Assembly (NCBI GenBank): GCA_950059285.1
Contig: CATLTV010000019.1
Location: 1 to 44,211, forward strand
DNA: 44,211 bases
Source of the DNA: an uncultured Pseudomonadota bacterium
GTDB taxonomy: Bacteria > Myxococcota_A > Bradymonadia > Bradymonadales > Bradymonadaceae
Direction: 5' to 3'
Shown here: in pieces, positions 40,908 to 44,211 of the stretch
How the letters are laid out: each line of letters begins with the position of its first letter
Numbering within the stretch: position 1 is the stretch's first letter
Position numbers and translations under genes: made by a program
The notes under the pieces: model-generated
Seen by the model: the letters and a program-made list of their open reading frames with translations, nothing else
What the model was told of the DNA's origin: nothing
Database searches by the model: none

Positions 40908-41255
40908 GCAACGGTCAAAAAAGAGAAAAGGGGCGAGGATTTGCTGCGCAAATCCTCGCCCCTTTTGGTGTTCTCTTTCTCACGTAAAATCAATGGCCAT
41001 AAAGTTTTAAATGCTGATAGCCTGTGTTCATAAACATCCAGGCGCATGCTCGAAACCATCTACAGCATCACCATTTTAAGACGCTGAAATGTATCAAGTG
41101 CTCAAGAGAGCAAGAACTCTTAACAAAGATCAAAACCTTGTTTGCTGACTTTGTAGATGGAATGGAATCATAATACAGCGGTTGAACCAACGCACAACGG
41201 CGAGCGAGCTTACGATTGATTTTGAAACACCTGGCAGAGTCTTAGTTTTTCACTC
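40908..41255. other. Convergent intergenic region, 348 nt, containing palindrome 10
   Basis: The hairpin at 40926-40966 lies near its start. The remaining 290 nt hold no gene with a ribosome-binding site or recognisable product. Confidence 0.35.
40926..40966. terminator. Palindrome 10: 19-bp stem after the kinase gene, with interrupted extension
   Basis: Arms 40926-40944 and 40948-40966 pair perfectly around a TGC loop (core GGGGCGAGGATTTGC). Further out, AAGAGA (40921-40926) could pair with TCTCTT, but a 5-nt insert GGTGT on one side breaks the stem. Core and loop match palindrome 3 at 14337; this copy looks like a slightly decayed version. Confidence 0.83.
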
Positions 41256-41714
41256 TCATGATTCACTGTCCTGCCACATATCGTTCTCTGATTTGAACTT
41301 CAAAAGCTCTCGTTCATATTGCAACGCATTAAACACAAGCGTTGTTGAAACGCCCAAGAGCGGCGAAATCTCTGCTTCGTCAAAACCTTGACTAAACTTG
41401 GACCAATACACACATCCGTCTTGTTTGTTGATATTTACGACGATCAAATCACACGTGAAATCAAGATCGTCAGGACACATTAGAACAGGACAGGGTTGGG
41501 GTTGTACATCATCAGAAAGCAAACGCCCCCACACCAGAACTCGTTCAGCAGGAACAGGAGACCAGGGCAACGCTGTAGGAACCAACCCTGCTATCTTTTT
41601 CATGCCCGTACGTTTCGCCAACCATAGATCAAGACGCTCCTCATCAATGAAAATACACAGATGGGGCTCGTAAAAATCATTGGGTTGGCTCTCTTTCACT
41701 TCAAAATGATTCAT
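41256..41714 (-). CDS. Small protein of unknown function, accessory region
   Basis: A 152-residue soluble protein (MNHFEVKESQPNDFYEPHLC). A central CPVLMCPDDLDFTCDLIVVNINKQDGCVYW segment and a C-terminal helix (VFNALQYERELLKFKSEN) suggest an alpha/beta domain. In outline it recalls small immunity-type proteins, but I make no claim. No signal or TM. A TTG 6 nt upstream of the ATG is an alternative start; the ribosome-binding site is weak (GTGAG). It stands alone, convergent with the kinase gene across a 348-nt gap. Confidence 0.5.
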   Translation of the reverse strand: MNHFEVKESQPNDFYEPHLCIFIDEERLDLWLAKRTGMKKIAGLVPTALPWSPVPAERVLVWGRLLSDDVQPQPCPVLMCPDDLDFTCDLIVVNINKQDGCVYWSKFSQGFDEAEISPLLGVSTTLVFNALQYERELLKFKSENDMWQDSES

Positions 41715-42254
41715 ACTCAACTCACGTGCTATTCAATGTACTTGCTTCGCAACGCACCTACTTACAGATCTTCAAATAGGTGTAGTGCTCATTCACAGCC
41801 TAACAGTTTTCAACCACACACGTCGAATTTGCATGTCGTCATCGCAAGCAAGTCACAAATATGAAGACAGAAACACTATTTAAACTAGCAGGATATGACC
41901 CCTTCACGTGGAGGTCACAACATGAACGAATAACATCTACCTGGATACTTCAGTCAATATACAGGCTTTGCCGCAGAACAACTCGTCGCACCATACATGC
42001 AAACTCGCCACGCACTATAGTTTTATGCTATATTATGTTTAAAGTGCTATACTGAACCGCGCAATTCAGTCGGGACCAGCCTCAGAGCTTATTATATTCA
42101 AGACCAAACCTCTATGAGAACGACATCCATCATGATTGAAGGCGAGCAAGTCTCGCAACATTTTTCCATTGATGAAACATGAGCAAACTCCGAAGCCACA
42201 CAAAAATTAATCATGTTCTTCAATGACATAGAAAACAGACAAAACGAAGTAGCG
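41715..42254. other. AT-rich intergenic region, 540 nt
   Basis: No convincing gene: short frames such as 41861-42055 (+) lack a ribosome-binding site. Two extended -10-like elements are seen on the plus strand, TGC-TATATT at 42026-42034 and TGC-TATACT at 42045-42053, upstream of the lipoprotein gene at 42255. The region is visibly more AT-rich than the rest of the window. Confidence 0.35.
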
Positions 42255-43004
42255 ATGAGTATAAGTATAAATTTCAATTCACTTTTATTGGTGTGTTTCA
42301 TTGCATACAATATTGGATGTTCACCCGATGAAAAAGCCAAGCATAATAACCCAAATAATGACTGGGGTGTCTCTGAAAAAGGTTATGTCATTACTCAAGG
42401 GTTATATAAAGCTAATTATGAAATTACAAATGATGGTTGCTCGCCATCTCTCGCTTCAATTAAAGGTGAATTACCAGATTGGCCACACGATATTTTATTC
42501 GTTCCACGTGATGAAGATTCAGCCTCAGTTACACTTGAACCTTTTGGGTTGAGAGGACCTGGAGGAAATTCATTATCTTTAGCAAGCATGAGACTTGATA
42601 AAGAGGACGCAGCATATTTTGCTATTATCAAAGACAAAAATATAAGTCATCGGGAAGATGTCTATTGTAACGGAGATCTATCAGAAATTGCGTATTCGCT
42701 GTCGTGGGACTACGATTATAGATTTGAATCAGTATCTGACAATGTACTCGAACTTAGGATCACCTCATCGTGGGATGTACCAGAACGATGTGGCAATGGT
42801 ACGGATTTTTGGCGAGGACCTGCAATGAACATGTGGATTCCTGAATCGACCTGCACAGAGTCTTACACAATAAGCTATACGCTTGATGAGCGTTGCCCTG
42901 ACACGTGTGAGGTCAATGTTGAATATATCGAAGGCGAACAAAGTGATCCAAACAATTTATACATCATACCAAACACCAGCGATGGTTGGTGTATCTGTGA
43001 ATAG
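42255..43004 (+). CDS. AT-rich orphan lipoprotein
   Basis: A 249-residue protein with a short type II signal (MSISINFNSLLLVCFIAYNIGC; lipidated Cys near 22). The mature protein has beta-type stretches, about nine cysteines (including CSPSLAS, VYCNGDL, RCGNGTDF, CPDTCEVN and a C-terminal WCICE) and many Asn/Ser/Asp. No family recognised. Its codons (AAT, TTA, GAT, ATA) differ from those of the neighbours, which suggests acquisition from elsewhere. The ATG at 42255 is chosen for the signal peptide; the ribosome-binding site is weak. It is followed by a 32-bp palindrome and an isolated CRISPR-like repeat. Confidence 0.62.
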   Translation: MSISINFNSLLLVCFIAYNIGCSPDEKAKHNNPNNDWGVSEKGYVITQGLYKANYEITNDGCSPSLASIKGELPDWPHDILFVPRDEDSASVTLEPFGLRGPGGNSLSLASMRLDKEDAAYFAIIKDKNISHREDVYCNGDLSEIAYSLSWDYDYRFESVSDNVLELRITSSWDVPERCGNGTDFWRGPAMNMWIPESTCTESYTISYTLDERCPDTCEVNVEYIEGEQSDPNNLYIIPNTSDGWCICE

Positions 43005-43024
43005 ACCATTAGTTCGTTAGTTTT

Positions 43025-43090
43025 GAAAACGTAAGAAGGTATGCGTAACACTGAGCTTGCTCAGTGTTACGCATACCTTCTTACGTTTTC
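43025..43090. terminator. Palindrome 11: 32-bp perfect stem after the orphan lipoprotein
   Basis: Arms 43025-43056 and 43059-43090 pair without mismatch, with a 2-nt TT turn (31 bp with a CTTG loop). The sequence (core CGTAACACTGAGC, outer GAAAACGTAAGAAGG) is unrelated to the other palindromes. Its last six bases, GTTTTC, are also the first six of the CRISPR-like repeat at 43085. Confidence 0.87.
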
Positions 43091-43114
43091 CCGCGCACAC
43101 GCGGGGATAGTCCC
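43085..43114. repeat. Isolated type I-E-like CRISPR repeat unit
   Basis: Thirty bases: GTTTTC, then a CCGCG/CGCGG stem around CACA, then GGATAGTCCC. This is the layout of the 28-29 nt repeats of type I-E (Cas3/Cascade) arrays, whose form is GTxTTCCCCGC-x4-GCGGGGATxxxCCC; here it matches apart from one inserted G in the stem. Only one copy is seen; no second unit lies at about 61-nt spacing on either side and no cas gene is in the window. It may be a relic, a solo repeat, or a chance GC-rich hairpin. Confidence 0.45.
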
Positions 43115-43301
43115 CACTACAAAAATGATTCAAACCAAAGATAGAGGTATGACTTAAACAATCAAGTACACGAGGGATTCCTGCCAACCTCTTGCTTCCA
43201 GATTGTGATCATAGTAGCCTCCGACGAATGTGCTTCGTTCATGAACTGCACATTCAGAAACACTGTACAACCTCTCAAAACAACCCCTCCAAGTTACTGA
43301 T
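43115..43301. other. Intergenic region before the repeat-bearing lipoprotein gene
   Basis: About 190 nt downstream of the CRISPR-like repeat. No further repeat copy, promoter pair or gene is recognised; a minus-strand frame at 43154-43453 overlaps the lipoprotein gene and is judged a shadow. Confidence 0.35.
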
Positions 43302-44132
43302 ATGAAAAGACATTTAACCATAAGTCTCGCCTCTTGCCTCACGCTCATCATGGCATGTTCCACAGATGACGTATCCCCTCGTATGAACGATGACAGCTCG
43401 GATATGTCGACACATGATATGCCTGGCATGCCTGTTGATATGAACTCCACCACAGATCAAGGCACCGTGGTCACCACAGATATGGGTCAGCAAAATACGC
43501 CTGACCAGTCTGAGGACGTAGATCAGGGCTCCACCTCTGACGTAGACATGAATGGTGATGAGGACATGACAGATATGGGCTCCTCACCTGTCGATATGAC
43601 TGATCCTGTCGACATGACTGATCCCGTAGACATGGCCGATCCTGTCGATATGGCCGATTCTGTCGACATGGCCGATTCTGTCGACATGGCCGATTCAACG
43701 GATATGGCTACAACCATGGATATGGGTTCCATGTCTTATGATGACCGTGTGCAGGGCGATTGTGTGGCGACCAGTGACTGTGGCTCAAGCGACTTTTACT
43801 GTGAGCGCAGCGCTGTGGGTGGCACCTGTTCTGGATGCACCAACAACTGCGATGACATGCCTGGCTCAGGTAGCTACCAGTGTGTCTTTGGTACGTGTGT
43901 CGCCGAGTGTAGCGCTGATTCAGAGTGTCCTCCTGGACGTTTCTGCAACACACGACGTGGTCTGTGTCAGGTAGAGACCTGCACCAATGATGTGTGTCCT
44001 GTCCCATGGTTTGGTTGCTCCGAACCTGATGGTATCTGCGTGCGTCTCTCCTGTGATGCTGGAGAAGCATGCCCCACAGGTACACAATGTGATGGCACCT
44101 ATTGCATTGAGGATCATATCTCCACGCCCTGA
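43302..44132 (+). CDS. Lipoprotein with hexapeptide Asp-Met repeats and Cys-rich tail
   Basis: A 276-residue protein with a type II signal (MKRHLTISLASCLTLIMAC; lipidated Cys19). Residues about 20-145 form an acidic linker ending in six tandem hexapeptides, VDMTDP x2, VDMADP, VDMADS x3, followed by TDMATTMDMG. The C-terminal 125 residues are Cys-rich (about 19 Cys) with C-x5-C modules and SECPPGRFCNTRRGLC, in the style of the disulfide repeats of Myxococcota surface proteins. It probably projects a small disulfide domain on an extended acidic stalk. The ribosome-binding site is weak. A T-rich 22-bp hairpin follows the stop. Same design as the lipoproteins at 10859 and 15592. Confidence 0.78.
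   Translation: MKRHLTISLASCLTLIMACSTDDVSPRMNDDSSDMSTHDMPGMPVDMNSTTDQGTVVTTDMGQQNTPDQSEDVDQGSTSDVDMNGDEDMTDMGSSPVDMTDPVDMTDPVDMADPVDMADSVDMADSVDMADSTDMATTMDMGSMSYDDRVQGDCVATSDCGSSDFYCERSAVGGTCSGCTNNCDDMPGSGSYQCVFGTCVAECSADSECPPGRFCNTRRGLCQVETCTNDVCPVPWFGCSEPDGICVRLSCDAGEACPTGTQCDGTYCIEDHISTP
43590..43697 (+). repeat. 18-bp tandem repeat, six units, in frame
   Basis: Six consecutive 18-bp units (GTC-GAT/GAC-ATG-ACT/GCC-GAT-CCT/TCT), each coding VDM(T/A)D(P/S), with a few silent and single-base differences. In-frame slippage here would lengthen or shorten the stalk of the lipoprotein without a frameshift. Confidence 0.9.
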
Positions 44133-44152
44133 AACTTGTTCTAAAGACAAAC

Positions 44153-44200
44153 AAAAAAATGGCGAGGGCGATGCTGAAGCATCGCCCTCGCCATTTTTTT
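44153..44200 (+). terminator. Palindrome 12: 22-bp stem with long T run at window end
   Basis: Arms 44153-44174 and 44179-44200 pair perfectly around a TGAA loop; core GGCGAGGGCGATGC. The T run continues to 44211 (18 T's in all), giving the most typical intrinsic terminator of the set. It ends the lipoprotein gene at 43302. Confidence 0.93.
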
Positions 44201-44211
44201 TTTTTTTTTTT

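Noticed and set aside
41861-42055. A 64-codon frame in the AT-rich region
   Set aside because: No Shine-Dalgarno, no recognisable domain, and AT-rich sequence readily gives short frames.
43024-43200. A full CRISPR array
   Set aside because: Only one repeat-like unit is present; flanking positions at repeat spacing do not match and no cas gene is seen.
3448-44200. Palindromes as ends of insertion sequences or MITEs
   Set aside because: Each has its arms directly adjacent with a tiny loop, sequences mostly differ between sites, and no target-site duplications or transposase genes are seen.
1-44211. tRNA, rRNA, riboswitch or toxin-antitoxin genes
   Set aside because: Reading both strands I saw no T-loop/anticodon arrangement, rRNA motif, conserved riboswitch core or paired small genes that I could defend.

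Overview
The window looks like a chromosomal piece of a Gram-negative bacterium of the Myxococcota / Bradymonadia type (formerly Deltaproteobacteria), at roughly 50% G+C. The basis is family content, not a database match. There are several lipoproteins with a lipobox followed by Asp-Met-rich linkers and Cys-rich tails, and a paired DUF1552 / DUF1592-1588-1585 locus. Other markers are an FHA-ABC transporter fusion, a receiver-DUF4388 (PATAN) protein, a CheA-receiver hybrid and a receiver-Ser/Thr-kinase fusion. No rRNA, tRNA, insertion sequence or prophage gene was recognised.

Layout. 1-2.5 kb (minus): a lipid-linked-oligosaccharide flippase and a small lipoprotein. 2.6-6.4 kb: an SDR oxidoreductase, an unknown protein, a large exported protein and a small Cys-rich lipoprotein. 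6.4-9.4 kb (minus): a zinc-ribbon/three-FHA/ABCG-type transporter. 9.6-14.3 kb (plus): an operon of a Gfo/Idh/MocA protein, a four-module Cys-rich lipoprotein, a diacylglycerol-kinase-like lipid kinase and an alpha-helical protein. 14.4-18.7 kb: a predicted outer-membrane barrel protein, a lipoprotein esterase, a DUF2752 membrane protein and others. 18.8-25 kb (minus): a papain-like lipoprotein protease with a P-domain, a YbjN-like protein and the DUF1552/DUF1592 pair. 25.3-30.3 kb (plus): a 1155-residue receiver-PATAN-TM-TPR protein, tsaD and a Roadblock-like protein. 30.3-32.1 kb (minus): a membrane operon of a CPBP protease, a TatA-like protein and a four-TM protein. 32.3-40.9 kb (plus): an M20 peptidase followed by a chemosensory cluster. 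41.2-44.1 kb: accessory region with an AT-rich orphan lipoprotein, an isolated type I-E-like CRISPR repeat and a repeat-bearing lipoprotein.

The chemosensory cluster reads CheW, a divergent CheW-like protein, a membrane MCP with almost no periplasmic part, CheA with a C-terminal receiver, and a receiver-zinc ribbon-Ser/Thr kinase fusion. No CheR, CheB or free CheY is present. The simplest reading is a chemotaxis-type array whose output is Ser/Thr phosphorylation rather than a flagellar motor. FHA (phosphothreonine-binding) domains occur elsewhere in the window.

The most striking non-coding feature is a set of twelve mostly perfect inverted repeats in intergenic gaps, with arms of 13 to 35 bp and loops of 0 to 6 nt. 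They lie between convergent, tandem and in one case divergent genes. Most have unrelated sequences, though several share a GGGGCGAGG-type core. Some fill the gap from stop codon to stop codon. Several lie only 24-42 nt upstream of the next start codon, leaving no room for a separate promoter. They are longer and more perfect than intrinsic termination needs.
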